NCBI RefSeq assembly: GCF_944390845.1
Contig: NZ_CALXRM010000012.1
Span: forward strand, 1-60,571
Length of the DNA stretch: 60,571 nt
DNA from: an uncultured Brachyspira sp.
Lineage (GTDB): Bacteria > Spirochaetota > Brachyspiria > Brachyspirales > Brachyspiraceae
Direction of reading: 5' to 3'
Shown one piece after another: positions 17,266-25,418 of this stretch. A model generated the notes under the pieces. It did not search any database and was not told the origin of the DNA. It saw only the letters and a program-made list of their open reading frames with translations. A program made the translations under genes and the position numbers. How positions within the stretch are numbered: position 1 is the stretch's first letter; each line of letters opens with the position of its first letter.

Positions 17266-18165
17266 ATGCAAGATATATACGAAAAAATAGTAAGCGAAAA
17301 ACATATAGGTAAGGAAGCAAATCCAATAAATCAATATGATATATTTTCTTTAGCAAGTGATTATGCAAGAAATAATTCCAATAACAAAAGTAATGGAATA
17401 GGTTTAGTAATAATAGATATTCAAAGAGATTTTGTAGATCCTAAACGCGGGGCTTTGCCAGTTAAAGGAGCTGTAAAAGATGTGCAGAAAATAATACGCT
17501 TTATATATGAGAATTTGGAAGATATATATGGTATTTACATAAGTATGGATACGCATTATTATGATTCTATATTTCACCCGTATATGTGGAAAAAGCCTAA
17601 TGGTGAAGATGTAGAGCCTTTTACAGAGATTACTTTAGAAAAAATCAATAAGCATGAAATAATACCATTATTCAAAAAAGAGCAAATAGAGTATGTTAAG
17701 AGACTTGAAGAAGAAACTGGAAATAAATTAACAATTTGGCCATATCATTGTTTACATGGCACTGACGGCTGGCTTATAGAAAAACAGCTTAATAATATGC
17801 TTCTATTTTTTGAGCGTGCTAAAGGAACTAATATCAATAAAATAATTAAAGGTACTGAAAGATTTACAGAGATGGTTGGTGCTATAAGGCCTGAAATAAC
17901 AACATCAGAAACAAGATTTTTTGATATGGCTTGGATATATGAATTAAAAAACTATAAAGAAATATATATGTGCGGAGAATCCAAGGATTGGGGCCTTTAT
18001 GAAACAGTGTATCAGCTTTGTGATATGTATTCAGGCGATAAGAATATTACTAAAAAAATTAATGTTATGATGAATTGCTGCAGTGCTGTTGGTGATAATA
18101 CTAAAGCCAATAAAAAATATGAAGAATTATCAAAAACTTACGGCATTAAACTAATAGAAGTATAA
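17266..18165 (+). CDS. Isochorismatase/nicotinamidase-fold protein without the catalytic Cys, 299 aa
   Basis: The isochorismatase-like fold is visible: LVIIDIQRDFVDP (Asp51), and a metal site SMDTHYYDSIFHP (Asp95, His97, His104) matching the D-x-H...H of nicotinamidases. Where amidases have the nucleophile in a DxCV-type block, this protein reads CGESKDWGLYETV, with Gly243 at the Cys position; Cys236 lies seven residues earlier. The protein is about 100 residues longer than typical nicotinamidases, with an insert at about 105-200. It may be a binding protein or use another chemistry. It lies 28 bp after the ASST-like gene. Confidence 0.75.
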   Translation: MQDIYEKIVSEKHIGKEANPINQYDIFSLASDYARNNSNNKSNGIGLVIIDIQRDFVDPKRGALPVKGAVKDVQKIIRFIYENLEDIYGIYISMDTHYYDSIFHPYMWKKPNGEDVEPFTEITLEKINKHEIIPLFKKEQIEYVKRLEEETGNKLTIWPYHCLHGTDGWLIEKQLNNMLLFFERAKGTNINKIIKGTERFTEMVGAIRPEITTSETRFFDMAWIYELKNYKEIYMCGESKDWGLYETVYQLCDMYSGDKNITKKINVMMNCCSAVGDNTKANKKYEELSKTYGIKLIEV

Positions 18166-18346
18166 TATCCTTTATATAATAATTTTACAAATCACTTTAT
18201 TTATTAAATTATGTAGCTATAATTAATAAAATATAGTAATATTTTAAATTTTATTTTTTATAATATTTTTACTTTTTTTGACTTTTTCAATTATAATTAT
18301 ATACTATATATTATATAAAAAATAAAAACTCAAAAGGAGTGTAAAT

Positions 18347-19408
18347 ATGAAAGGATATGCTATGCTAAAAATAGGGGAATCAGGCTGGATAGAAAAAGAC
18401 AGACCAGTTTGCGGCCCTGCTGATGCCATTGTAAAACCTTTGGCTGTTGCTATATGTACTTCTGACGTACATACATTATGGGAAGGTGCTATAGGTGAAA
18501 GACATAACATGATTTTAGGTCATGAAGCTTGCGGAGAAGTAGTAGAAGTAGGAAGTTTAGTTAAAGATTTTAAACCTGGTGATAAAGTTTTAATACCAGC
18601 TATTACTCCTGATTGGAACAGTGTAGAAGCTCAAGCTGGATATTCTATGCACTCTGGCGGTATGCTTGCTGGTTGGAAATTCTCTAACTTTAAAGACGGT
18701 GTATTTGGTGAAGTATTCCATGTAAATGATGCTGATGGTAACTTAGCTCTTTTACCTAGCAATATTGATCCTGTAGATGCTTGTATGCTTTCTGATATGG
18801 TTCCTACTGGATTCCATGGAGCAGAATTAGCTGATGTACAATATGGTGATAGTGTACTTGTTATAGGTATTGGACCTGTTGGACTTATGGGTGTTGCTGG
18901 AGCTGCTTTAAGAGGAGCTGCTAGAATTATTGCTGTTGGTACTAGACCTAATTGTGTTGAAGCTGCTAAGAAATACGGTGCTGAAGAATTTATAAGCTAT
19001 AAAAATGGCCCTATAGATGAACAAGTTTTGAAAATGACTAATGGAAAAGGTGTTGATAAAGTTATTATTGCTGGCGGCGGAGTTGAAACTTTTGCTGAGG
19101 CAGTTCGTTCTTTAAAAGCTGGCGGTAAAATCGGAAACGTTAACTATTTAGGTAAAGGTGATTATATACAAATCCCTAGAGTTGAATGGGGTGTTGGTAT
19201 GGGTCATAAAGCTATACTTGGCGGACTTATGCCTGGCGGAAGACTCAGAATGGAAAAACTTGGTGCATTAGTTTCTTCTGGAAAATTAAATGTTCATCAT
19301 TTAGTTTCTCATGTATTTGATGGTTGGGAAAATCTTGAAAAAGCTTTATTTATGATGAGAGATAAACCTGCTGATTTAATCAAACCTGTAGTTAGAATTG
19401 AAAAATAA
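18347..19408 (+). CDS. adh: Zinc- and NADP-dependent secondary alcohol dehydrogenase, 353 aa
   Basis: It reads through closely with the clostridial and Thermoanaerobacter secondary alcohol dehydrogenases (MKGYAML.IGESGWIEKDRPVCG, GHEACGEVVEVGS, GMLAGWKFSNFKDGVFGE). Catalytic Zn ligands are Cys37, His59 and an Asp near 150 in LSDMVPTGFHGAE. The structural Zn cysteines are absent, as in that family. Cofactor motif GIGPVGLMG is followed by VGTRPNCVEAAKKYG, whose Thr/Arg/Tyr set indicates NADP(H). It interconverts ketones or aldehydes and alcohols during fermentation. A strong AAAAGGAG precedes the ATG and a terminator follows. Codons are more optimised (GGT, GCT) than neighbours, suggesting high expression. 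Confidence 0.93.
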   Translation: MKGYAMLKIGESGWIEKDRPVCGPADAIVKPLAVAICTSDVHTLWEGAIGERHNMILGHEACGEVVEVGSLVKDFKPGDKVLIPAITPDWNSVEAQAGYSMHSGGMLAGWKFSNFKDGVFGEVFHVNDADGNLALLPSNIDPVDACMLSDMVPTGFHGAELADVQYGDSVLVIGIGPVGLMGVAGAALRGAARIIAVGTRPNCVEAAKKYGAEEFISYKNGPIDEQVLKMTNGKGVDKVIIAGGGVETFAEAVRSLKAGGKIGNVNYLGKGDYIQIPRVEWGVGMGHKAILGGLMPGGRLRMEKLGALVSSGKLNVHHLVSHVFDGWENLEKALFMMRDKPADLIKPVVRIEK

Positions 19409-19431
19409 TTTTTTATAATTCTTGATATCAT

Positions 19432-19468
19432 AACTGGCAGATATTTTTTAATATCTGTCAGTTTTTTT
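19432..19468 (+). terminator. Rho-independent terminator of the alcohol dehydrogenase gene
   Basis: AACTGGCAGATAT (19432-19444) pairs with ATATCTGTCAGTT (19451-19463), one G-T pair, followed by a T run. Confidence 0.9.
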
Positions 19469-19553
19469 ATACAGTTCTAAAATAATTAAAAAATTAAATT
19501 GTTTTTTATGCGGCAGTAAAACATGTTGTTATATTTTTGCTTAGTTTACATAC

Positions 19554-19747
19554 CCCGCCCATTAGTTTTATTGCGTATTTTATTATTTTAGTTTTTAATT
19601 TCTTTATTGTGATTATTAAAAAATAGAAATCCCGCCCTAGAATTATTTATATTTTTAATGTTTTCACCGCACGGTGAATGAAATTAAAAATATGAATACT
19701 ATAAAAATATAATTTAAGCTTAAATATGTGGAATCATTAAACGTGCG
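19554..19747. repeat. Family A element, copy 3 (left half)
   Basis: Boxes: CCCGCCC 19554-19560, CCCGCCC 19631-19637, CGCACG 19668-19673 and CGTGCG 19742-19747 (inner span 80 bp). The right-hand GGGTGGG boxes are missing. It ends 40 bp before the stop codon end of the minus-strand kdsD. The core begins CCGCACGGTGAATGAAATTA, as in copy 5. Confidence 0.83.
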
Positions 19748-19787
19748 TTAAAATATATTTTTATAAAAAGTAAGTTTGTAATTAATT

Positions 19788-20753
19788 TTAAAATGCTTTG
19801 ATTTTTAGAATATCATGAATATGAACTATTCCAATAGGTTTGTTATTTTCTTTATTAACAACGATAAGATTTGTGATTTTACCTTCCATTGTATGTAGTG
19901 CTTCACCAATTAATGTATCTTCATAAATGACTTTAGGAGAAGTATTCATTATATCTTTAACTTCTTTATGTAAAATATTTGCTATATCATCATCTTTTAC
20001 AAGCAATCTTTTTAAATCTCCGTCAACAATAACACCTTTTAGAGTATCATTGTCATCTACAACAATGGCAATACCAAGTTTGCATTCTATGATTTTGAAT
20101 AATGCTTCTTTTAATGTAGTAGTGAGATTTATGATAGGGAGGTTATCAGTATGCATTATAGATTTAACTTTAGCCAATTGTCTTCCCAAACTTCCGCCAG
20201 GGTGGAATATAGCAAAATCTTCAGCTTTAAAACCTCTTAATTCCATTAATGCAGTGGCTAATGCATCAGATAAAGCTAAAGATGCTGTAGTACTAACAGT
20301 AGGAGCTAATTTTAGAGGACAAGCCTCCTCTTTAACATAAGTTAATATTGTGATTTTCGCATTTTTAGAAAGTGTAGATTTAGGGTCATTTGTAATAGCT
20401 ATGTATGGAATATTTTGTCTGCATAACCAATTAACAAGTTCTATAATTTCACGCGATTCTCCGCCTTTAGAATAAAGCAGGCAGCAATCATCTTTAGTTA
20501 TCATACCAAAGTCGCCATGCATACATTCATTAGGATCTACAAAGAAACTAGGCGTACCTGTAGAGGCAAAAGTGGCAGCAGCTTTTCTAGCTATATGCCC
20601 GCTTTTACCTACTCCAGATGTTATTACTCTTCCCCTAATTTGAAAAAGCTCTTTTACAGCATTTTCAAAATTACTATCTAGCTTGTCAGATAAATATTTA
20701 AGATTTTCACTCTCTAATAAAAGAGTATTTTTGCCGCGTTCTATTATATTCAT
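19788..20753 (-). CDS. kdsD: Arabinose-5-phosphate isomerase (KdsD/KpsF), 321 aa
   Basis: It interconverts ribulose-5-phosphate and arabinose-5-phosphate, the first step to Kdo for lipooligosaccharide. An N-terminal SIS domain (about 30-170) contains VITSGVGKSGHIARKAAATFASTGTPSFFV and HGDFGMI, followed by YSKGGESREI and LAPTVSTTASLALSDALA. Two CBS domains follow (about 200-320; KSIMHT, VIVDGDLKR, IMNTSPKVI, GIVHIHDIL). FHPGGSLGRQL links them. Length is typical. It is the last gene of a minus-strand run with the 42-residue protein, YraN, HD-GYP, FlhB-tail-like and FliK-like genes. No clear ribosome site is seen. Confidence 0.93.
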   Translation of the reverse strand: MNIIERGKNTLLLESENLKYLSDKLDSNFENAVKELFQIRGRVITSGVGKSGHIARKAAATFASTGTPSFFVDPNECMHGDFGMITKDDCCLLYSKGGESREIIELVNWLCRQNIPYIAITNDPKSTLSKNAKITILTYVKEEACPLKLAPTVSTTASLALSDALATALMELRGFKAEDFAIFHPGGSLGRQLAKVKSIMHTDNLPIINLTTTLKEALFKIIECKLGIAIVVDDNDTLKGVIVDGDLKRLLVKDDDIANILHKEVKDIMNTSPKVIYEDTLIGEALHTMEGKITNLIVVNKENNKPIGIVHIHDILKIKAF

Positions 20754-20777
20754 ACAAATCTATTAATAACCTTTTAA

Positions 20778-20906
20778 TTAATCTATTACTGCACTTATCA
20801 AGTGACCTGCCAATCTTTCTATTGCTTTATCAATATATTTTTTATCTTTCAGCTTTTTTTTGTATAAGTCAATTTTCTCAGGATTAATTTTTACTGCTGT
20901 CTTCAT
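20778..20906 (-). CDS. Small conserved-looking protein, 42 aa
   Basis: A 42-codon frame starts at 20906, nine bases after the yraN stop, with AGAGGT at good spacing before the ATG. The product begins MKTAVKINPEKIDLYKKK and ends AIERLAGHLISAVID. It is Lys-rich and amphipathic, predicted alpha-helical, and has no signal peptide. Its position inside a tight operon and the good ribosome site support translation. It is too short for a confident family; a small regulatory or partner protein for the flagellar-export neighbours is conceivable but unproven. Confidence 0.55.
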   Translation of the reverse strand: MKTAVKINPEKIDLYKKKLKDKKYIDKAIERLAGHLISAVID

Positions 20907-20915
20907 ACGATACCT

Positions 20916-21281
20916 CTAAATAAATATATCTTCGATGAAAGATATTTCACGTTTGTAATGGGTATCGTCTATTAAAACTGCCCCAAAGGAACATTTTTGA
21001 TTTAAACTTAATCCTTTTGTAATTAAGTATTCCTCAGCCGCCTCATAGAGCCTTTTTTTCTTACGCTCTGATATTGAGCAAGCTGCATATCCAAAACTTC
21101 CCTGTCTTCGATATTTAACTTCTATAAACACAATAACAACTCCTTTTGTCATTACTAAATCTATCTCGCCTCTTGTCTTTTTAGCTATAAAATTCCTTTC
21201 TAAAAGCGTAAAACCAAGATTCTCGAGATATTTCAAGGCAATGTCCTCTCCTAGATTGCCTATCTCTTTTTTGTTAGCCAT
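20916..21281 (-). CDS. yraN: YraN-family (UPF0102) nuclease-like protein, 121 aa
   Basis: YraN proteins have a restriction-endonuclease-like fold, often next to rnhB or flagellar genes; their role is not settled. The family blocks are clear: GNLGEDIALKYLENLGFTLLERNF, the acidic GEIDLVM, the FIEVKYR catalytic-type E-x-K, and the AAEEYL helix. The arrangement D...E-x-K keeps the PD-(D/E)XK pattern. Length is typical (about 120). It is 8 bp from the HD-GYP-like gene upstream and 9 bp from the 42-residue gene downstream. Confidence 0.92.
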   Translation of the reverse strand: MANKKEIGNLGEDIALKYLENLGFTLLERNFIAKKTRGEIDLVMTKGVVIVFIEVKYRRQGSFGYAACSISERKKKRLYEAAEEYLITKGLSLNQKCSFGAVLIDDTHYKREISFIEDIFI

Positions 21282-21289
21282 TTTTTATA

Positions 21290-22525
21290 TTACTTTTCTT
21301 CTTCTGAATCTAATATCTTTGTTTTTACCTCCTCTAAAAAGTCAGTATCTTTATCAACACCAGCTATAAACAATTGGTTTGTTTCTAGTAAATTAATAGT
21401 TTCACCGTCCTCTATAAATTCACCATTTTCATTAGACACTATTTTGATTATAGGTCTTATTGGGAAATTAGGATTAGTAGCAAAAACAAAGCCTTTTCTC
21501 TTATCATTTAAAAGTACAATACAGCCTATAGGATATACAGTAAATATGCTTACAAAAGTTTTAGATATATTTGGATCATATTTTGTATTAGCTCCATGTA
21601 TGATCTCTCTTACAGCATCTGATAAAAATATATTCTTTTTGGAATTATCAGTGTTTTTATCAAGCATTAAATTAAAAGTAGATTTCTGTTCATTTATTTT
21701 ATTTTTAGAAAGAGATATTCTTCTATATTTAAGCATTTTTTCTACAGTATGAGCAATGGCAACTATTTTAGCATATAGATGTATTTGATTACCAACGAGT
21801 CCTCTAGGATATCCTTTACCATTAAAGAATTCATGGTGAGCTAATGATATCATTGCTAATTCATCATCAAACCTGAAGCTGGTTTTCATGATTTTATATC
21901 CGTAAACTGTATGTTTTTTTACTTCATTATATTCATCTGTGGTGAATCTGCCTATTTTATTTAATATTTTATCTGGTACTTTAATTAAGCCTATATCATA
22001 AAGCATAGCACCTACACCAAGTTTTTTTACTCTATTTTCAGAGAATTTCATTGCACGGCCAATAATCATAGATATCATTGATACATTTAAAGACCTTATA
22101 TAATATTCATCTGCTCTTGGTAAATTAGCTATGTTAAATAATTGAAGTACACTATTAAGATTTCTATTTACTATATCCAATATTTCATCTATTATTTCAT
22201 TAAGTTCATTGATATTTACTATATTATTATTTTTATAATTACCTAAACTTGTTTTTACTTTCTTTATTATATTTAAATAAATTTTCTTAAATACTTTATA
22301 CTCTCTTATAAATTTGTCAAAATCAGCATTTACTTCTGGAATATCAGAACTGTTAGTATCTTCAACAAATACTTCGTCTATATCCCATTTTTGGAAACGG
22401 GCCATATCAGCATCTTTTAATTCTATAAACCCAGTAGAAGCAAGAAAATTATTATGAAGATATATATCTTTTTTTTCTGCTTTTGTTTTTATATCGTTGA
22501 TATTTATTTTAGTTAATTTTGCCAT
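21290..22525 (-). CDS. Divergent HD-GYP domain protein, 411 aa
   Basis: The N-terminal third resembles the domain often preceding HD-GYP modules (LHNNFLASTGFIELKDADMARFQKW). The HD-GYP core spans about 145-270. YDIGLIKVPDKILNKIGRF replaces the usual HDIGKI..P, so the metal-binding His is Tyr176, although Asp177 remains. His205, the HHE at 230-232 and GYP at 238-240 are present; the late Asp appears as His (IAHTVEKM), and an earlier His site is Asn147. HD-GYP enzymes hydrolyse cyclic di-GMP; this copy may be inactive or a sensor. It lies between an FlhB-tail-like protein and YraN in a motility-linked operon. Confidence 0.83.
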   Translation of the reverse strand: MAKLTKININDIKTKAEKKDIYLHNNFLASTGFIELKDADMARFQKWDIDEVFVEDTNSSDIPEVNADFDKFIREYKVFKKIYLNIIKKVKTSLGNYKNNNIVNINELNEIIDEILDIVNRNLNSVLQLFNIANLPRADEYYIRSLNVSMISMIIGRAMKFSENRVKKLGVGAMLYDIGLIKVPDKILNKIGRFTTDEYNEVKKHTVYGYKIMKTSFRFDDELAMISLAHHEFFNGKGYPRGLVGNQIHLYAKIVAIAHTVEKMLKYRRISLSKNKINEQKSTFNLMLDKNTDNSKKNIFLSDAVREIIHGANTKYDPNISKTFVSIFTVYPIGCIVLLNDKRKGFVFATNPNFPIRPIIKIVSNENGEFIEDGETINLLETNQLFIAGVDKDTDFLEEVKTKILDSEEEK

Positions 22526-22529
22526 TGCC

Positions 22530-22796
22530 TTATTCTGCCTTTAATTTATATATATATTTTAGTATTATACTTACAGCCTCATATAGTGAATATGGTATTT
22601 CTTCTCCTATTTCTAATTGCATTAAATGCTTAGCAGTATCCTCATCAGAAACTATAGGAACCTTATTTTTATGTGCTATTTCAACCATTCTTTTCGCTAA
22701 ATAGTGGCTTCCCTTAGATATAACAACTGGGGCATTATGTATTTCCCTATCATATAAAAGGGCAACTGCATTTTCTATATCTTGCTTATTATTCAT
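22530..22796 (-). CDS. FlhB cytoplasmic-tail-like protein, 88 aa
   Basis: It corresponds to the post-cleavage cytoplasmic part of the flagellar/type III export switch protein FlhB. The family pattern is visible: AVALLYDREIHNAPVVISKGSHYLAKRMVEIAHKNKVPIV and DEDTAKHLMQLEIGEEIP. There are no membrane segments and no NPTH auto-cleavage site. In several bacteria such stand-alone tails sit beside a FliK-like gene, as here. The ATG at 22796 lies just inside the end of the FliK-like gene (8-nt overlap) with GGGGAAG before it, so translation is probably coupled. A likely role is tuning flagellar substrate specificity. Confidence 0.88.
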   Translation of the reverse strand: MNNKQDIENAVALLYDREIHNAPVVISKGSHYLAKRMVEIAHKNKVPIVSDEDTAKHLMQLEIGEEIPYSLYEAVSIILKYIYKLKAE

Positions 22797-23868
22797 TATT
22801 CTTCCCCGCATAATTAATTTCTGTTTCTATATTTTCAAAACTTCTCAGCAATTCATTAATCTCTTCTTTATTACATCTATTATATAACTTTTTGTCAAAT
22901 AATATAATACTAAGCAAATATTTTTCTTCATTATTATATTTCGTGATTTTTATCTCACATAATTCTTTATTATTGTCATAAGCAGTAAATGTAAATTTAT
23001 TACTGTTTGTATTTTCATCTTTATTTACATAAAGCAATAGTTCTTTTACTTCCCCATCTATCATAAATGGTATAGGGATCATAAAAGTAGTTTCTTTGAA
23101 ATTCCTATTTTTTCTATTAGAAGACAATACTTTTAATAGAAGCATAAGCATATTAGAATTATCAGAAGACAATTCATTATGAAGCATGTCAAAGAGCATA
23201 AACCATGCATTAAAGTTACCATTTGCATGTATATATTTATTTAAATTCTCTGCTAGATCATCATTATTACCATTTGCTGTAACACTATTAAAAAGCATTA
23301 GTAATATTTCGGTTGTTTCATCGTTTTTGTTAGAGTTTTTTATAATACCCAGTAGGTCGTTAAATTTGCTGAAAATATTTCCTAAAGAGTTTATTTCTTC
23401 TACCGTTAAATATACACCGTTGGACATTGCATTTAGTATGAACTTTTTTTTATTGCTGTCTAAGTCAGGAAGATATTTTAATACAGTTTCTAAATATTTG
23501 ATATTTTCATAACTAGGTTTTATTCCTTTTTGTGAAAGTAATGTTGATATTTCTGAATTATTTTCAGCTATATTTACCGATACATTAACTTTATTGGAAT
23601 GCATATTTTCTCTGGCTTCTTTTAGGCTGGCAGCATCTTTTAAGAGAGTTAAAGTTACTTCTCCGTTTTTCTTACTTACTAATGCAAAGCCTTTATCAGT
23701 CATGCCGTTTTTAAAAAGTGCTATGACTTTATTGCCCATAATATTTATTAATGCTTTATTAGAATCTAATTTACGCATTACAGAATATCGTACAATATCA
23801 CCCTCTTTTATTTGTGATGAGGCTTTATTTTGAATTAGATTAAAATATTTATTATTTATATTAATCAT
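22789..23868 (-). CDS. FliK-like flagellar hook-length protein (tentative), 359 aa
   Basis: No strong signature can be read, but the layout fits divergent FliK-type proteins: a small N-terminal beta domain (KEGDIVRYSVMRKLDSNKALINIMGNKVIALF), a long helical middle, and a C-terminal beta-rich domain from about 245 (FMIPIPFMIDGEVKELLLYV...ITKYNNEEKYLLSIILFDKKLYNRCNKEEINELL). It resembles FliK C-terminal domains that interact with FlhB. The coupled FlhB-tail gene supports this. It is the first gene of the minus-strand run. The start at 23868 is the only plausible one. Alternative: a motility-linked hypothetical protein. Confidence 0.6.
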   Translation of the reverse strand: MININNKYFNLIQNKASSQIKEGDIVRYSVMRKLDSNKALINIMGNKVIALFKNGMTDKGFALVSKKNGEVTLTLLKDAASLKEARENMHSNKVNVSVNIAENNSEISTLLSQKGIKPSYENIKYLETVLKYLPDLDSNKKKFILNAMSNGVYLTVEEINSLGNIFSKFNDLLGIIKNSNKNDETTEILLMLFNSVTANGNNDDLAENLNKYIHANGNFNAWFMLFDMLHNELSSDNSNMLMLLLKVLSSNRKNRNFKETTFMIPIPFMIDGEVKELLLYVNKDENTNSNKFTFTAYDNNKELCEIKITKYNNEEKYLLSIILFDKKLYNRCNKEEINELLRSFENIETEINYAGKNNE

Positions 23869-23939
23869 ATACCTATTATATATTTTTTTATTTATTTGTT
23901 AATACTTATTTTTAAATTAAATTGTATAAACTTTACAAA

Positions 23940-24132
23940 CGCACGGTTATTAGTATAAAAGGTATAATTTTATACTAATATAAAGATTTCATATAAACAA
24001 ATTGCATTCAGCGTGCGGTGCTATGCATATCAAATTTAAAATCAACTTGGGTGGGCATGCTTTTTTTATTTAAATAATAAGTATATGAAAAATAGAAATT
24101 TTAAATTAGCATAAAAAAATTAGAGGGTGGGG
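23940..24132. repeat. Family A element, copy 4 (right half)
   Basis: Boxes: CGCACG 23940-23945, CGTGCG 24012-24017 (inner span 78 bp), GGGTGGG 24049-24055 within CTTGGGTGGGCATGC, and GGGTGGG 24125-24131. The left outer and middle boxes are absent. It joins copy 5 directly through a 49-bp hairpin (24125-24173). Copies 4 and 5 fill the 23869-24378 gap. Confidence 0.83.
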
Positions 24133-24166
24133 TGTGTAAATAAGTTTTAAAACTTAATTACATTTG

Positions 24167-24358
24167 CCCGCCCTTTATATTTAAAATTTATTTTGTTGTT
24201 TTTTGTATTATATTTCTTTTTAACTTTTATTGTTATTTTAACGCCCACCCATAATTTTTTTAATTTATAATGTTTATACCGCACGGTGAATGAAATTAAA
24301 AATATAAATTGAGTAATAATATAATTTTTGTTATATATATGGATTTATTTACCGTGCG
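24167..24358. repeat. Family A element, copy 5 (left half)
   Basis: Boxes: CCCGCCC 24167-24173, CCCACCC 24244-24250, CGCACG 24280-24285 and CGTGCG 24353-24358 (span 79 bp). The core is close to identical to copy 6. It ends about 20 bp from the patatin gene's stop. Together with copy 6 it forms direct repeats around the patatin/TPR pair. Confidence 0.85.
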
Positions 24359-24378
24359 TTAAATAAATTTAAAATTTG

Positions 24379-25413
24379 TTATTCAAGACTTTCTTTGTTT
24401 TGTTCTTTTAGATAATTTTTTTTATTTTCATCAATATTTATAAATGATTCTATAGTACTGTTTAGATTTGACTTTAATTTTTGCCTTTCTTCAAGAGCCT
24501 GTTTTCTATTTTGCTTGAATACTTTTTCATGATTTCTTATGATGTCTAAATCTTTAACTATACCAGCCTGAGCCCTAGCAATATCAACAACTACTTGTAA
24601 AATTTCTTTAGCATCATTATAGCCTTGTGCAATTCTTCTGTATGCACCTTCAGGAGAAAAATCAAGTACTCCGGTTATCATATTTCCTAAATCTTCTTTC
24701 GGGCATATTTCATAAATGTTAACATTCTCTTTTCTGTATTTTAATATTTCTTTTCCATCAAAATGTATTACTATAATATCAGTGCATCCTATATCAAGTA
24801 AAGGTTTAATAGGTGAGTTGTCTTTAATGCCTCCGTCCCAATATGACTGCTTCCCTTCTGAATATACATCTTGTATAGGAAAGATAACAGGTATTGCCGA
24901 AGTAGATAAAAGTATTTTTTTGATAGTTTCTTTATCTCTGCCATTTAATTGAAAATATTTAGTTTTGAATGCAGGAAGTTCTGTGCAGGTGGCATATATA
25001 GGAAAATACATTTTTGATATAGCATCTAAATCAATATATTTATCTATTAAATCAGAAAGCCCTTTTCTTGAAAAAATGCCTTTAAATACTAAAGTTTTCA
25101 AAAAATTAAATATAGCAATAGCAGGGTTATGCGGTATTGAAAGAACATTAACTATTTGATTAAATATAACTTTTATATCTTCTTTTTCAACATCAAGACT
25201 TAAAATTTTATCCTGTATTTTCTGCGTCCATAAAGTTTCAGCCAGCCCATAATCATTGAGAGCAAAAAGACAAGCATTAAGCCCTCCTACCGAAGTACCG
25301 GAAATAGCCTTTATATTATTATCAAGCCCAACCTCTTTCAAATACTTCCAAACGCCGATTTGATAAGCACCCTTACCGCCTCCGCCGTCCAAAACAAGCC
25401 CTATATTATTCAT
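24379..25413 (-). CDS. Patatin-like phospholipase, 344 aa
   Basis: This is a patatin-fold lipid acyl hydrolase with a Ser-Asp dyad. The oxyanion motif DGGGGKGAYQIG (9-20), nucleophile elbow GTSVGG with Ser41, and Asp193 in YWDGGIKDNSP are all intact, so it is probably active. A C-terminal extension (about 225-344) is helical and charged, with coiled-coil character at 285-340. No signal peptide or membrane helix is seen, so it is cytoplasmic. Its ribosome site GAGGT lies in the last codons of the upstream TPR gene (5-bp gap), implying coupled expression. Patatins of this size serve in lipid turnover or, in CapV-like systems, in anti-phage cell killing; which applies here is not shown. Confidence 0.88.
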   Translation of the reverse strand: MNNIGLVLDGGGGKGAYQIGVWKYLKEVGLDNNIKAISGTSVGGLNACLFALNDYGLAETLWTQKIQDKILSLDVEKEDIKVIFNQIVNVLSIPHNPAIAIFNFLKTLVFKGIFSRKGLSDLIDKYIDLDAISKMYFPIYATCTELPAFKTKYFQLNGRDKETIKKILLSTSAIPVIFPIQDVYSEGKQSYWDGGIKDNSPIKPLLDIGCTDIIVIHFDGKEILKYRKENVNIYEICPKEDLGNMITGVLDFSPEGAYRRIAQGYNDAKEILQVVVDIARAQAGIVKDLDIIRNHEKVFKQNRKQALEERQKLKSNLNSTIESFINIDENKKNYLKEQNKESLE

Positions 25414-25418
25414 TTAAT

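Noticed and set aside
19927-20340. 137-codon plus-strand frame opposite kdsD
   Set aside because: It is a shadow of the conserved kdsD reading frame; no start signal and no family.
23940-24358. CRISPR-like regular spacing in the paired family A copies
   Set aside because: The boxes are palindromic and mirrored rather than direct repeats with unique spacers, and no cas genes are present.
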